Source: an uncultured Burkholderiaceae bacterium
GTDB taxonomy: Bacteria; Pseudomonadota; Gammaproteobacteria; Burkholderiales; Burkholderiaceae
Length of the DNA stretch: 50,641 nucleotides
Assembly (NCBI GenBank): GCA_937871985.1
Contig: CALMPB010000123.1
Span: 1-50,641, forward strand
Direction of reading: 5' to 3'
Under the pieces are notes generated by a model. That model was not told the DNA's origin. It saw only the letters and a program-made list of their open reading frames with translations, and did not search any database. Position 1 is the stretch's first letter, and each line of letters starts with the position of its first letter. Positions 15,917 to 27,506 of the stretch are shown here, piece by piece. A program made the translations under genes and the position numbers.

Positions 15917-16771
15917 ATGAAATCTTCCTCGTTGCACCTTAGCGAATGCCTGAAGACTGCCGTTACCGCGGCCCACGCCGCCGCGGCCATCCTGCAGGCG
16001 CATGCTCGCCACCGCAATGATTTGATCGTCGACCAAAAAGCGCAAAACGACCTCGTCTCGCAGGCGGATCGCGAAGCCGAAGCGGCCATCATCGCCATCC
16101 TGCGCGAGCAGACTCCCGAATTCGGCATCGTCGCCGAAGAGTCCGGCGGCAGCGACGGCTCGCACGCCACCTGGTACATCGACCCGCTTGACGGCACCAC
16201 GAACTTCCTGCACGGCATTCCGCACTATGCCGTTTCCATCGCGCTTGTCGCCCATGCCGGCTGCATGAACGCCGACGAACAGCCGCTGCAGCAAGACACT
16301 CCCGTCATCGCCGTCATCTACGACCCCAATCGCGAAGAACTCTTCACCGCCATGCACGGCATAGGCGCCTGGCTCAACGAATACCGGATTTCATGCTCGC
16401 AGTCCCGCAACCTGGCGGACTCCCTGCTGGCAACCGGCCTGCCGTTTCGCGATTTCTCGTTCTACGACCAATACATGCCGACCCTGGACGCCGCCATGCA
16501 CAATACGCGCGGTGTGCGCCGCATGGGCTCGGCCGCGCTGGATCTGGCCTGGGTGGCTTGCGGACGCTACGACGGCTACTGGGAAATGGGCCTGGCCCCA
16601 TGGGACATCGCCGCCGGCACCCTTATCGTCCGCGAAGCGGGCGGGGTGGCCGAAGACATGCTCCACAAGGACTCCTGGCCTGCCAAGGGCTATGTGTACG
16701 CGGCCAACACGCATATCGCCGACGCACTGAACACCATGATCCAGCCCCATTTGAAACCCACCAACTCCTAA
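15917..16771 (+). CDS. Inositol monophosphatase family protein
   Basis: A 284-residue Mg2+-dependent phosphatase of the IMPase/SuhB/CysQ superfamily. The metal-binding motifs are intact: AEESGG (73-78, E75), WYIDPLDGTTNF (86-97, D89 and D92) and the distal APWDIAAG with the third aspartate, followed by REAGG. It may act on inositol-1-phosphate, 3'-phosphoadenosine-5'-phosphate or another sugar phosphate; the sequence does not decide. The ATG at 15917 gives the family length; the open frame upstream is antisense to mnmC and is not coding. Its TAA stop overlaps the stop of the convergent acyl-CoA ligase gene. Confidence 0.88.
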   Translation: MKSSSLHLSECLKTAVTAAHAAAAILQAHARHRNDLIVDQKAQNDLVSQADREAEAAIIAILREQTPEFGIVAEESGGSDGSHATWYIDPLDGTTNFLHGIPHYAVSIALVAHAGCMNADEQPLQQDTPVIAVIYDPNREELFTAMHGIGAWLNEYRISCSQSRNLADSLLATGLPFRDFSFYDQYMPTLDAAMHNTRGVRRMGSAALDLAWVACGRYDGYWEMGLAPWDIAAGTLIVREAGGVAEDMLHKDSWPAKGYVYAANTHIADALNTMIQPHLKPTNS

Positions 16772-18447
16772 TTTTTTTGCAGGACCTCGTCGCGCAACGC
16801 CCGGCGCAGCAGCTTGCCGGCATTGCTCTTGGGCAGCTCGGCGCGAAACTCAATGACATGCGGACGCTTGTAGCCGGTAAGCTGGCGGGCGCACCAGTCG
16901 CGCAGATCCTGCTCGGTCAGGGCGGGATCTTTTTTCACGACGTACAGGGCAACCATTTCGCCGGTCTGCGCGCTGGGCAGTCCAAGCACCATGCACTCGA
17001 GAACCCCCGGATGCTGGGCAACCACCTGCTCGACCTCGTTGGGGTACACATTGAACCCCGACACCAGAATCATGTCTTTCTTGCGATCGATGATGCGCAC
17101 CCGCCCCTCGGCGCTCATGATGGCGATGTCGCCGGTCTTGAAAAAACCACTGGCGGTGAACGACGCGGCGGTTTCCTCGGGCCGCTGCCAATAGCCCTTC
17201 ATGACCTGCGGGCCCTGTATTGCCAGTTCTCCGGCTTCGCCGGGCGGCAGCTCGCGGTCGTTCTCTCCCAGCACGACGATATCGGTGGACGGCAGGGGAA
17301 AGCCGATATCCCCCGAATACTCGCTGGCATTGGTAGGATTGACCAGCGCCACCGGCGAGGTCTCGGACAAACCGTAGCCTTCGATAATGGGCAGGCCCGT
17401 GACGGCTTGCCACTTCTGGGCAACGGCCTGCTGCACCGCCGAGCCGCCCCCGAAACACAGCCGCAGAGCCGAAAAATCGAGTTTCGCGAACTCGGCCTTG
17501 TTGAGCAGCCCGTTGAACAAGGTATTGACGGACGGAAAGATATTGACCGGATCCTTGCGCCAGGCGTCGAGTATCGTGCCGAGCTTGCGCGGATCGGCAA
17601 TGAGCACGCTGGTCATCCCCGCATGGGCGGCGAAAAGGCCGCATACGGTCAGGGCGAAGATGTGGTACAGGGGCAGGGCCGTAAGGATGACCATGCCTTC
17701 GCCCTGCTTCTCGCCCAGCACAGGGCGCGCCACGGCCTGCACCTGCAGGACGTTCGCTACGAGATTGCGATGCGTCAGCATGGCGCCTTTGGGCGTTCCC
17801 GTCGTCCCGCCCGTATATTGCAATATGGCAACGTCGTCCCGCGCGATGCCCGGCTGGATGAAGCCCGCCGCCGCGCCCCGGCTCAACATCCGGCTCAGCA
17901 TCAGGGCGCCGTCCAGGCTGTATGGCGGCACCATGCGCTTTAGGTACCGCACGGCGAAATCCAGCACCCACCCCTTGAACCCCAGCAAGCCGCCCACCGG
18001 CACCAGCACGACGTGGCGCGGACGCGCGGGAACAGGCACCTGCTGCAAGGTGGCGGCAAAGTTCTCGAAAATGAAAATGACGTCGGCGTCGCTGTCGCGC
18101 AATTGATGCTCGAGCTCCGGCGCGGTATACATGGGATTGACATTGACGGCCACCATGCCGCAGCGCAAGGTGCCCAGCAGCACCGCCATATACGGCATGA
18201 TGTTGGGCATCATCAGGGCGACGCGGCTGCCGGCGGGAAGGCCCAGGCTTTGCAGCCAGCCCGCCACGGCTTTGGCGTGCCTGTCCAGCTCGGCATACGA
18301 AAGGCAACTGCCCATGAACACCAGCGCGCGCCGGTCGGCATGCCTGGCGCAGGCCTGATCCAGCAGATCCACCAAAGACTCGTAGCCGTCGGGATCGATT
18401 TGCGGCGGAACGCCTTCGGGATAATGTGACAACCAGGGTTTTTGCAC
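16768..18447 (-). CDS. Long-chain fatty-acid--CoA ligase (FadD-like)
   Basis: ATP-dependent acyl-CoA synthetase of the adenylate-forming family, about 559 residues. The AMP-binding loop is YTGGTTGTPKGAM, with the GYGLSETSP motif, the GFFKTGD motif, DRKKDMILVSGFNVYP (hinge region) and the catalytic lysine in KSNAGKLLRR near the C-terminus. It activates fatty acids at the inner face of the membrane for beta-oxidation or lipid synthesis. FadD proteins begin close to W-x-x-x-Y-P-x-G-V-P, which favours the GTG at 18447 (MQKPWLSHYPEGVPP) or 18453 behind a G-rich SD. The longest frame (to 18516) would extend into the divergent promoter region of the M20 gene. Confidence 0.9.
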   Translation of the reverse strand: MQKPWLSHYPEGVPPQIDPDGYESLVDLLDQACARHADRRALVFMGSCLSYAELDRHAKAVAGWLQSLGLPAGSRVALMMPNIMPYMAVLLGTLRCGMVAVNVNPMYTAPELEHQLRDSDADVIFIFENFAATLQQVPVPARPRHVVLVPVGGLLGFKGWVLDFAVRYLKRMVPPYSLDGALMLSRMLSRGAAAGFIQPGIARDDVAILQYTGGTTGTPKGAMLTHRNLVANVLQVQAVARPVLGEKQGEGMVILTALPLYHIFALTVCGLFAAHAGMTSVLIADPRKLGTILDAWRKDPVNIFPSVNTLFNGLLNKAEFAKLDFSALRLCFGGGSAVQQAVAQKWQAVTGLPIIEGYGLSETSPVALVNPTNASEYSGDIGFPLPSTDIVVLGENDRELPPGEAGELAIQGPQVMKGYWQRPEETAASFTASGFFKTGDIAIMSAEGRVRIIDRKKDMILVSGFNVYPNEVEQVVAQHPGVLECMVLGLPSAQTGEMVALYVVKKDPALTEQDLRDWCARQLTGYKRPHVIEFRAELPKSNAGKLLRRALRDEVLQKN

Positions 18448-18527
18448 GAACACGCCCCCATAATTTGATGATACGCCGCGATCAGGGTACAGTTTATTGA
18501 CCAGCATCACAACCAAGACGTGGACCC

Positions 18528-19736
18528 ATGAAACTAGCCGACCCCATCGTCCAGTGGCAAGACGATCTTACCGCCATCCGGCGCGACATTCATGCCCACC
18601 CGGAACTCGCCTACGAAGAACTCAGAACCTCCGATCTGGTGGCCCGCCAGCTCGAGTCATGGGGAATAGAAATCCATCGCGGCCTGGGCGGCACCGGCGT
18701 GGTGGGCATCATACGGGGCAAAACCGACAACGGCCGCGCGGTAGGGCTGCGCGCCGACATGGACGCCCTGCCCATGCAAGAGGTCAACACCTTCGAGCAT
18801 GCCAGCCGGCACCCCGGCAAAATGCACGCCTGCGGCCATGACGGGCACACGGCCATGCTGCTGTCCGCGGCACGCTACCTGGCCGGGCACCGGGACTTCG
18901 AAGGTACCATCTACGCGATTTTCCAGCCCGCCGAAGAAGGCTTCAGCGGCGCCAAGAAAATGATCGAAGACGGTTTGTTCCGGCTGTTTCCCATGGAAGC
19001 CGTATTCGGCATGCACAACTGGCCGGGCATGCCGGCCGGATCCTTCGGCATGGTGGAGGGGCCCATCATGGCCTCCAGCAATGTGTTCGAAATCCACATC
19101 GAAGGCAAAGGCGCCCATGCCGCCATGCCCCACATGGGCAACGACCCCGTCATGGCGGCGGTGCACCTGGCCCAGACCTTCCAGACCATCATTTCGCGCG
19201 AGCTCGACCCGCAGGATCCGGCCGTGCTCAGCATCACCCAAATCCACGCGGGCTCGGCCGACAACGTCATCCCCAACGATGCAACCATGCGCGGCACCGT
19301 GCGCACCTTTTCCACCGCCGCCCTCGACCTCATCGAAAAGCGCATGGCCGAAATCACCGAGCTCGGCTGCCTGGCCATGAACTGCAAGGCCAGCTTCAAT
19401 TTTTCGCGCAACTATCCGCCCACGGTCAACCACCCCGACGAAGCCGCATTCTGCGCCCGGGTCGCGGCCGCCATCGTCGGAGCCGAACAGGTCGATCCCT
19501 CCGTGCGCCCCTCCATGTGCTCCGAAGACTTCGCCTTCATGCTGCAGGAAAAGCCGGGCTGCTATGTCTGGATAGGCAATGGCCAGGGCGACCACCGCTG
19601 CGCCGGCCACGGCCTGGGTCCCTGCACCCTGCACAACGGCAGCTACGATTTCAACGACGCCCTTTTGCCGATCGGAGCCACCTACTGGGTCGAGCTGGCC
19701 ACGCGCCGCCTGGCCCGCGCCGCAGCCGTCTCCTGA
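18528..19736 (+). CDS. M20-family amidohydrolase (hippurate-hydrolase-like)
   Basis: A 402-residue metal-dependent amidohydrolase of subfamily M20D (HipO, IAA-amino-acid hydrolase and N-acyl-amino-acid hydrolase group). It has HAHPELAYEE near the N-terminus, metal-site residues in MHACGHDGHTAML (C102, H104), catalytic and ligand glutamates in FQPAEEGFSGA (E136, E137), and GMHNWPG. The dimerisation domain lies in the middle (IEGKGAHAAMP to about 300). Its natural amide is unknown. It is transcribed away from the acyl-CoA ligase gene and stands alone; the next gene begins 190 bp downstream. Confidence 0.9.
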   Translation: MKLADPIVQWQDDLTAIRRDIHAHPELAYEELRTSDLVARQLESWGIEIHRGLGGTGVVGIIRGKTDNGRAVGLRADMDALPMQEVNTFEHASRHPGKMHACGHDGHTAMLLSAARYLAGHRDFEGTIYAIFQPAEEGFSGAKKMIEDGLFRLFPMEAVFGMHNWPGMPAGSFGMVEGPIMASSNVFEIHIEGKGAHAAMPHMGNDPVMAAVHLAQTFQTIISRELDPQDPAVLSITQIHAGSADNVIPNDATMRGTVRTFSTAALDLIEKRMAEITELGCLAMNCKASFNFSRNYPPTVNHPDEAAFCARVAAAIVGAEQVDPSVRPSMCSEDFAFMLQEKPGCYVWIGNGQGDHRCAGHGLGPCTLHNGSYDFNDALLPIGATYWVELATRRLARAAAVS

Positions 19737-19926
19737 CGGTCCGCGATTTTCCGGCTTGGCGCAAACGCAACAGTGGAACAGGTCTGCGCCCATTCGCCAC
19801 GACTTGTCGCAGAGCCGTTAAAATAGCGTGCTATTGTCTAAGGGATCAGGCCGGCCCGCCGCCGATGGCGCCAGCTTACCTTCAACAGGCCCGTTCCCGC
19901 GGGCCAAGACCCTCCCGGAGCTGCAC

Positions 19927-20331
19927 TTGGACGCTACAAACCCAACGGCTTTGCCGCCGCCCAACCGCCACGCGATCCTGCGCGTCATGCCCCAGCCCTC
20001 CGATGCCAACATTCATGGCGACGTCTTTGGCGGCTGGATCATGGCGCAAGCCGACATCGCCGCCTCGGTGCCCGCCGCCCGGCTCGCCCAGGGCCGCGTC
20101 GTCACCGTCGCCGTCAACGCGTTCACGTTCAAGCAGCCGGTTTTCGTCGGCGATCTGCTCAGCTACTACGCCGAAATCGTCGGCACGGGCCGAACCTCGA
20201 TCACCGTGTTCGTCGAAGTCTACGCCGAGCGCCAGCACATGCAGTCCGAGGTCGTCAAAGTCACCGAAGCCACCTTCACCTACGTCGCCACCGACGATTC
20301 GCGCAAACCCCGCCCTCTTCCTTCAGTCTAA
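19927..20331 (+). CDS. Acyl-CoA thioesterase (YciA-like hotdog fold)
   Basis: A 134-residue single-hotdog thioesterase. The signature ANIHGDVFGGWIMAQAD near 30-46 carries the catalytic aspartate in the order expected for YciA/acyl-CoA hydrolases. VNAFTFKQPVFVGDLLSYY is the second conserved block. It hydrolyses acyl-CoA to free acid and CoA in the cytoplasm. I choose a TTG start at 19927, because GGAG stands 6 bases upstream and the protein then begins MDATNPTALPPPNRHAILR, close to family length. An ATG at 19828 would add 33 unlikely residues. mgtE starts 13 bases after its stop, suggesting co-transcription. Confidence 0.88.
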   Translation: MDATNPTALPPPNRHAILRVMPQPSDANIHGDVFGGWIMAQADIAASVPAARLAQGRVVTVAVNAFTFKQPVFVGDLLSYYAEIVGTGRTSITVFVEVYAERQHMQSEVVKVTEATFTYVATDDSRKPRPLPSV

Positions 20332-20344
20332 CCAAGGTTTGCCC

Positions 20345-21823
20345 ATGCAGGAAACCCAAGCCACGCCCGAAAGCGAGCCCATTGTCATCCCTCGGCGGCT
20401 GGACCCCGAGGATGCGCAGCAGGCCTTGCAAAAGCTCCAGGGCATCCTCAAACGCCAGGAGGTCGTCGAGGCGCTGGCCCATCGTCAGTTCGAGGACGAC
20501 GAACGCTCCAACCTGCTTGAAGGCATGGTGCACCGGCAGCACGAAAACGAAATCCGGGCGATCATCAACAATCTGCATCCGTCCGATATCGCCTTTATTC
20601 TGGAGTCGCTGCCGGTCAACGAGCGCCAGGCCGTCTGGCAACTGGTCGATGCCGAACACGATGCCGACGTGCTGCTCGAGGTCGACGACTGGGCCCGGGA
20701 ATCGCTCATCGAATCCATGGATCACCAGGATCTGGTGGCGGCCACCGGCACCATGGACGCGGACGAAATCGCCGACCTCGTGGCCGACCTGCCCGCGGAC
20801 GTCGTGGCGGAAGTGCAAAAAGGGCTGACCGACGAAGAGCGTGCCCAGCTCATCGAGGCCATGGGCTACCCCGAGGATACGGTCGGCGCCATCATGGACT
20901 TCGAAATGGTCCGTGTGCGCGACGACGTCACCCTGGAAGTCGTGCTGCGCTATCTGCGCCGCCTGCACGAACTGCCCGACCACACCGACCAGATCTTCGT
21001 GGTCGACCGCCAGGACAAGCTGCTGGGCACCCTGGCGCTGTCCAAGCTCCTGGTCAGCGAGCCCGACATCCACGTCGCGCAGGTCATGACCACCGACTAC
21101 CTCACGCTGAATCCCCTCGACTCCGACGCCGACGCGGCGGGCGCGTTCGAGCGCTACGACCTGGTCTCCGCGCCGGTCATCGACGACCAGGGCCGCCTCA
21201 TCGGCCGGGTCACCATTGCCGAGGTGGTCGACGTCATCCAGGAAGACTCGCAGGAGCAAGAACTTTCCCGCGCCGGTCTGCAGGAGGAAGACATCTTCGC
21301 GCCCGTGCTGGACGCCATGAAAAACCGCGCCCCCTGGCTGCTGGTCAATCTGTGCACGGCGTCGTTCGCCTCGTTCGTCGCGTCGCGCTTCGAGGACACC
21401 GTCAGCCACATCGTCATCCTGGCCTTCCTCATGTCCATCGTCGCCGGCATCGGCGGCAACTCGGGCAACCAGACCATGACCATGATCATCCGCGCCATGG
21501 CCGTGGGCCGCATCTCCGGCTCGAACGCCTGGCAGCTGGTGCGGCGCGAATCCACCGTCACGCTGCTGGTGGGGCTGTGCGGCAGCCTCATCACGGCCGG
21601 TTTCGCCTGGTTCATTTCCAGTTCCTGGGCCATCGCGCTGGTCATGATGGCGGCCATGATCGGCAATATGCTTATCGGCGCAACCCTGGGCGTGCTCATC
21701 CCCATCCTGCGCGACCGCTTCGGCAAGGATCCCGCCATGGGGTCGTCCGTCTTGCTCACCTTCGCCACCGACACCCTGGGCTTCTTCCTTTTCCTGGGCC
21801 TGGCATCGGTCTTCTTGATGTAA
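20345..21823 (+). CDS. mgtE: Magnesium transporter MgtE
   Basis: A 492-residue Mg2+ channel. The order is the MgtE N-domain of helical repeats (about 50-170, LHPSDIAFILESLPVNERQA), a tandem CBS pair (about 175-300; YLTLNPLDSDADAAGAFERY is in the second CBS) that closes the pore at high Mg2+, a connecting helix, and five membrane segments (about 325-492) with the signature GIGGNSGNQTMTMIIRA. The ATG at 20345 has AAGG upstream. The longer frame lies inside the thioesterase gene and is not used. The full family structure is present. Confidence 0.93.
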   Translation: MQETQATPESEPIVIPRRLDPEDAQQALQKLQGILKRQEVVEALAHRQFEDDERSNLLEGMVHRQHENEIRAIINNLHPSDIAFILESLPVNERQAVWQLVDAEHDADVLLEVDDWARESLIESMDHQDLVAATGTMDADEIADLVADLPADVVAEVQKGLTDEERAQLIEAMGYPEDTVGAIMDFEMVRVRDDVTLEVVLRYLRRLHELPDHTDQIFVVDRQDKLLGTLALSKLLVSEPDIHVAQVMTTDYLTLNPLDSDADAAGAFERYDLVSAPVIDDQGRLIGRVTIAEVVDVIQEDSQEQELSRAGLQEEDIFAPVLDAMKNRAPWLLVNLCTASFASFVASRFEDTVSHIVILAFLMSIVAGIGGNSGNQTMTMIIRAMAVGRISGSNAWQLVRRESTVTLLVGLCGSLITAGFAWFISSSWAIALVMMAAMIGNMLIGATLGVLIPILRDRFGKDPAMGSSVLLTFATDTLGFFLFLGLASVFLM

Positions 21824-21830
21824 ATAAAGT

Positions 21831-21913
21831 GCCCCCACGCCGCGCCGCTGACGCGGCTTGCTGCCCCCCAAGGGGGCTCTTTCGCCTTGGGGCGGCCCGG
21901 CGGCGAAAGGCGT
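21831..21913. repeat. REP-like intergenic repeat with nested inverted repeats
   Basis: Three nested or adjacent stems are visible: GCCGCG/CGCGGC (21839-21844, 21852-21857), CCCCAAGG/CCTTGGGG (21866-21873, 21885-21892) and CTTTCGCC/GGCGAAAG (21879-21886, 21902-21909). The GCCCCCCAAGGGGGC core with CCTTGGGGCGGCCCGGCGG is of a kind I recognise as a dispersed intergenic element in Burkholderiales. Only one clear copy occurs in the window. Confidence 0.65.
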
Positions 21914-21946
21914 AAAAAAACCGGATGGTCGCATCCGGTTTTTTCT
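21914..21946. terminator. Bidirectional terminator between mgtE and secA
   Basis: An A-run, the stem AACCGGATG / CATCCGGTT (21919-21927, 21932-21940) with loop GTCG, and a following T-run. It ends both convergent genes; it is only about 6 bp from the secA stop. Confidence 0.9.
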
Positions 21947-21951
21947 CTACC

Positions 21952-24681
<2,730 letters not shown>

Positions 24682-24777
24682 TCTTGTGTCGATGATGCGG
24701 GCTAACCGGCCTGCGGCCTGCTGCCTGGCTCATATTATTTAGGGTTGGCGGCAAAAACCGCGGGAAAACGAGACAGT

Positions 24778-25761
24778 TTAACGCACCTTAGGCAAGATGG
24801 CTTTAACTTGCTTCGACGCATCCGCGACCATGGTGGGGCCGGGCTGCGCCTTGGCAAGAAACAGGGTTGGATCCAGCGGATGGCCCGCCATGCGCACCTC
24901 GAAATGCAGGTGGGGCCCGGTCGAACGCCCGGTGGTGCCCACATTGGCGATCACCTGGCCTTTTTCGACGATATCCCCCGCCTTGACGTCCAGTTTGGAA
25001 GCATGGGCATAGCGGGTCACCAGGCCGTTGCCATGGTTGATTTCCACCATTTTGCCGTACCCTGAAACCCGCCCCGCTTCGGTCACGACGCCCCCCGACG
25101 CGGCCCGGATGGGGGTGCCCCTGGGCGCCGCGAAGTCCAGGCCTTCGTGCATGGCGTAGCGGCCCGTGACGGGATTGCGGCGCCATCCGAACGACGAGCT
25201 CAAATAAGGATAGTTGACGGGCTGGTAGGTGGGCAGACTGGCCTCGACCCCCGCACGCTTGGTCAGGGCCAGATCCAGCATGGCGAAACGGTCGCCTTGC
25301 AAAGCCACCTGCCGTTGCAGGCGGTCGAGCTCGCGTCCCAGGCTTTCCGAGGAACTCAAGTCGGCGGCGTCGTCGGGGGTGATGTAGTCCATGACGCCCG
25401 CCTGGGCCTGGGTGGAAAGATCCGCCTGGATTTCGGGGTCGGTATACGAAACCCCCGCCACTTGCGCCACCCGTTTGCTCAAGCCTTCCATGGCGATGAG
25501 CTTGGCCTGCAGGTCGCCCACCTTGGCGGCCATAAGGTCGACATTGCCGCGAATATAATTGGAATCGCGCACCGCCAGGTCGGCCAGGGCGCGCTCTTGC
25601 GTGGCGCTGAGCGCGGCGGGCGGGCTTAGGCGGGCCTGCACCCAGGCGCCGGCCCCGGCGGCCATGCCCAGGCCGAGGACGGCCAGGACCCCGGCCAGAG
25701 GCAATTTAAGCCCTTTGGCCGCGGATTCGCCAGACAGCCCCTTCAACAATACAATTCTCAC
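24778..25761 (-). CDS. M23-family peptidoglycan endopeptidase (LytM-type)
   Basis: A 327-residue cell-envelope protein: one N-terminal membrane anchor (about 21-43), a helical, probably coiled-coil stretch (about 51-170), and a LytM domain with zinc ligands H205 and D209 (MHEGLDFAAP) and catalytic/ligand histidines H284/H286 (TGPHLHFEVRM). It probably cuts peptide cross-links in peptidoglycan or activates amidases. The start is GTG at 25761, only 35 bp from the divergent dciA start. Its place upstream of secA and close to lpxC and the dcw cluster is common in betaproteobacteria. Confidence 0.88.
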   Translation of the reverse strand: MRIVLLKGLSGESAAKGLKLPLAGVLAVLGLGMAAGAGAWVQARLSPPAALSATQERALADLAVRDSNYIRGNVDLMAAKVGDLQAKLIAMEGLSKRVAQVAGVSYTDPEIQADLSTQAQAGVMDYITPDDAADLSSSESLGRELDRLQRQVALQGDRFAMLDLALTKRAGVEASLPTYQPVNYPYLSSSFGWRRNPVTGRYAMHEGLDFAAPRGTPIRAASGGVVTEAGRVSGYGKMVEINHGNGLVTRYAHASKLDVKAGDIVEKGQVIANVGTTGRSTGPHLHFEVRMAGHPLDPTLFLAKAQPGPTMVADASKQVKAILPKVR

Positions 25762-25796
25762 TAGAAATCCTTACTAACTTTAGGTATTAGAGCCGC

Positions 25797-26282
25797 ATGC
25801 CCCGAAACCCAGGTCAACCGTTCGACAAACGCGGCTCCGCCAGCCACACGGCGGTGGACTGGCTGGACAGCGACCAGCACGGCGCCAATGTGCTGTCGAC
25901 GGCACGGATGCTGCTGTCGATAGAACAGGCCGCGAAACAGGTTTTACCGCCCGCCCTGGCGCAGGTATGCAAAGTGGCACGCATAGACAGACAGCAAATC
26001 ACGCTGGCGGTTCCCAGCGCTGCCTATGCGGCAAGATTGCGGCAATTGGCTCCCCGCATCGTTCAGCTGTTGGCGGGGAGTGGATGGAACCTTAATGAAA
26101 TAAGCGTCAAGGTTCAAGCCGGCTTGTTACAAAGCCAGACAAAAACGACACAGACCAAAATAGCCGTGCCTTTGGACAACGACGCGCTGAGCGCGTTTGC
26201 GAAGCTCAGAGACACCCTGAAGCCCGGGCCCTTGGCCGATGCCGTAAACAGGCTGCTGGTTCATCACGGCAAAGCCGAATAA
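25797..26282 (+). CDS. dciA: DciA-like DUF721 protein
   Basis: A 161-residue protein with the DUF721 domain (about 35-110: LSIEQAAKQVLPPALAQVCK, then LAVPSAAYAARLRQLAPRIV). Members of this family (DciA) help load the replicative helicase DnaB in bacteria that lack the phage-derived loader DnaC. The ATG is at 25797. It is divergent from the M23 gene and convergent with lpxC. No terminator is visible in the 34-bp gap to lpxC. The helicase-operator role is family knowledge, not shown here. Confidence 0.8.
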   Translation: MPRNPGQPFDKRGSASHTAVDWLDSDQHGANVLSTARMLLSIEQAAKQVLPPALAQVCKVARIDRQQITLAVPSAAYAARLRQLAPRIVQLLAGSGWNLNEISVKVQAGLLQSQTKTTQTKIAVPLDNDALSAFAKLRDTLKPGPLADAVNRLLVHHGKAE

Positions 26283-26316
26283 CCGGCCAAGCCGCCATTT
26301 TAATGCAAACAACCTG

Positions 26317-27240
26317 CTAGGCGAATTTCCATTCGTTGGCGAACGCCTTGGGCGCCGCGGCCGGAGACTCGTAGGTAACGAGTTCCCAGGATTCCTGGCT
26401 GGCGAGCAAGGCGCGCGCAAGCTGGTTGTTCAGGCCATGGCCCGATTTGCAGGCCACATACCTGGCCACCAGAGGCTTGCCCAGCAGATACAGGTCGCCG
26501 ATGGCATCGAGTATTTTGTGCTTGACGAACTCGTCGTCGTAACGCAGGCCGTCGGAATTCAAGACCCGGTATTCGTCCATGACGATGGCGTTGTCCAGGC
26601 TGCCGCCGCGCGCCAGCCCCGCCGCCCTCAAGGCTTCCACCTCGCTGACGAACCCGAACGTGCGTGCGCGCGCAATGGTCTTGACGTAGGAATCACGGGC
26701 GAAATCGACTTCGGCGAAGTTGGCCGTGGAATCGATGGCCGGATGATGGAAGTCGATGGCGAACGACAGGGCGAAGCCGTCGTAGGGCTCCAGACGGGCC
26801 CATTTCAGGTCGTTGCCTTCGCCCTCTTGAACCTCGATGGTTTTGAGAACCTTGATGAACTGCTTGGCCGCCGGCTGTTCAAGCAAGCCCGCCGAGCGCA
26901 GCAAATACACGAACGTGCCCGCGCTGCCGTCCATGATGGGCACTTCCTCGGCCGTCAGGTCGATATGCAGGTTGTCGATGCCCAGACCGGCCAGCGCCGA
27001 CATCAGGTGCTCGACCGTCGAAACGCGGACATTGCCTTTTTGCAGAACCGACGCCATGCGCGTGCCGCCCACGTTCACGGCCTGGGCGGGAAAATCGACC
27101 ACCTGGGGCAGGTCGACACGATGAAACACAATGCCGGTGTTGGGATCGGCCGGACGGAGCGTGATCTCGACTCGACGCCCGGAATGAAGCCCCACACCCT
27201 TTGTGCTGATCGCTTTTTGGATGGTGCGCTGACGTAACAT
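26317..27240 (-). CDS. lpxC: UDP-3-O-acyl-N-acetylglucosamine deacetylase LpxC
   Basis: Zinc enzyme for the committed step of lipid A synthesis. With the start at 27240 (307 residues, [15 protein letters not shown]) the ligands are H78 ([11 protein letters not shown]), H241 and D245 ([11 protein letters not shown]), with E77 and H268 (CKSGHGLNN) as catalytic residues. A longer frame to 27291 has no SD or family support. The gene is the last of the leftward cell-envelope run, after ftsZ, with a 266-bp leader that contains a large hairpin. It may therefore have its own promoter. Confidence 0.96.
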   Translation of the reverse strand: MLRQRTIQKAISTKGVGLHSGRRVEITLRPADPNTGIVFHRVDLPQVVDFPAQAVNVGGTRMASVLQKGNVRVSTVEHLMSALAGLGIDNLHIDLTAEEVPIMDGSAGTFVYLLRSAGLLEQPAAKQFIKVLKTIEVQEGEGNDLKWARLEPYDGFALSFAIDFHHPAIDSTANFAEVDFARDSYVKTIARARTFGFVSEVEALRAAGLARGGSLDNAIVMDEYRVLNSDGLRYDDEFVKHKILDAIGDLYLLGKPLVARYVACKSGHGLNNQLARALLASQESWELVTYESPAAAPKAFANEWKFA

Positions 27241-27386
27241 GACTGTGTTCGTTGAAAATATGAATACGGATTGCGCGCAAGATTCACGCAATCAACCCCG
27301 TATTGTAACAAACTTGGGAACCTTTCCTTAGGTTTTAGCGCAATCGCCTGCCGATTGCTCTTTCAACATGTTTCAAAAGATCCGCA

Positions 27387-27424
27387 GCCGCACACCTTCC
27401 CCGGGGAAGAAGAAGCTGTGCGGC
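27387..27424. terminator. Nested hairpin between ftsZ and lpxC
   Basis: Outer arms GCCGCACA (27387-27394) and TGTGCGGC (27417-27424) enclose a perfect 14-bp palindrome CTTCCCCGGGGAAG (27396-27409). Reading leftward from ftsZ it is followed by a short TCTTTTG. It may end or attenuate the dcw transcript before lpxC. The weak T-tract keeps confidence modest. Confidence 0.5.
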
Positions 27425-27506
27425 CGAGCCGGAAACCGATACCGGGTCACCGGCATCGGCAAACATGCGAGAGTCGTTGTTTATAACTTATAACAATACG
27501 CCGATA

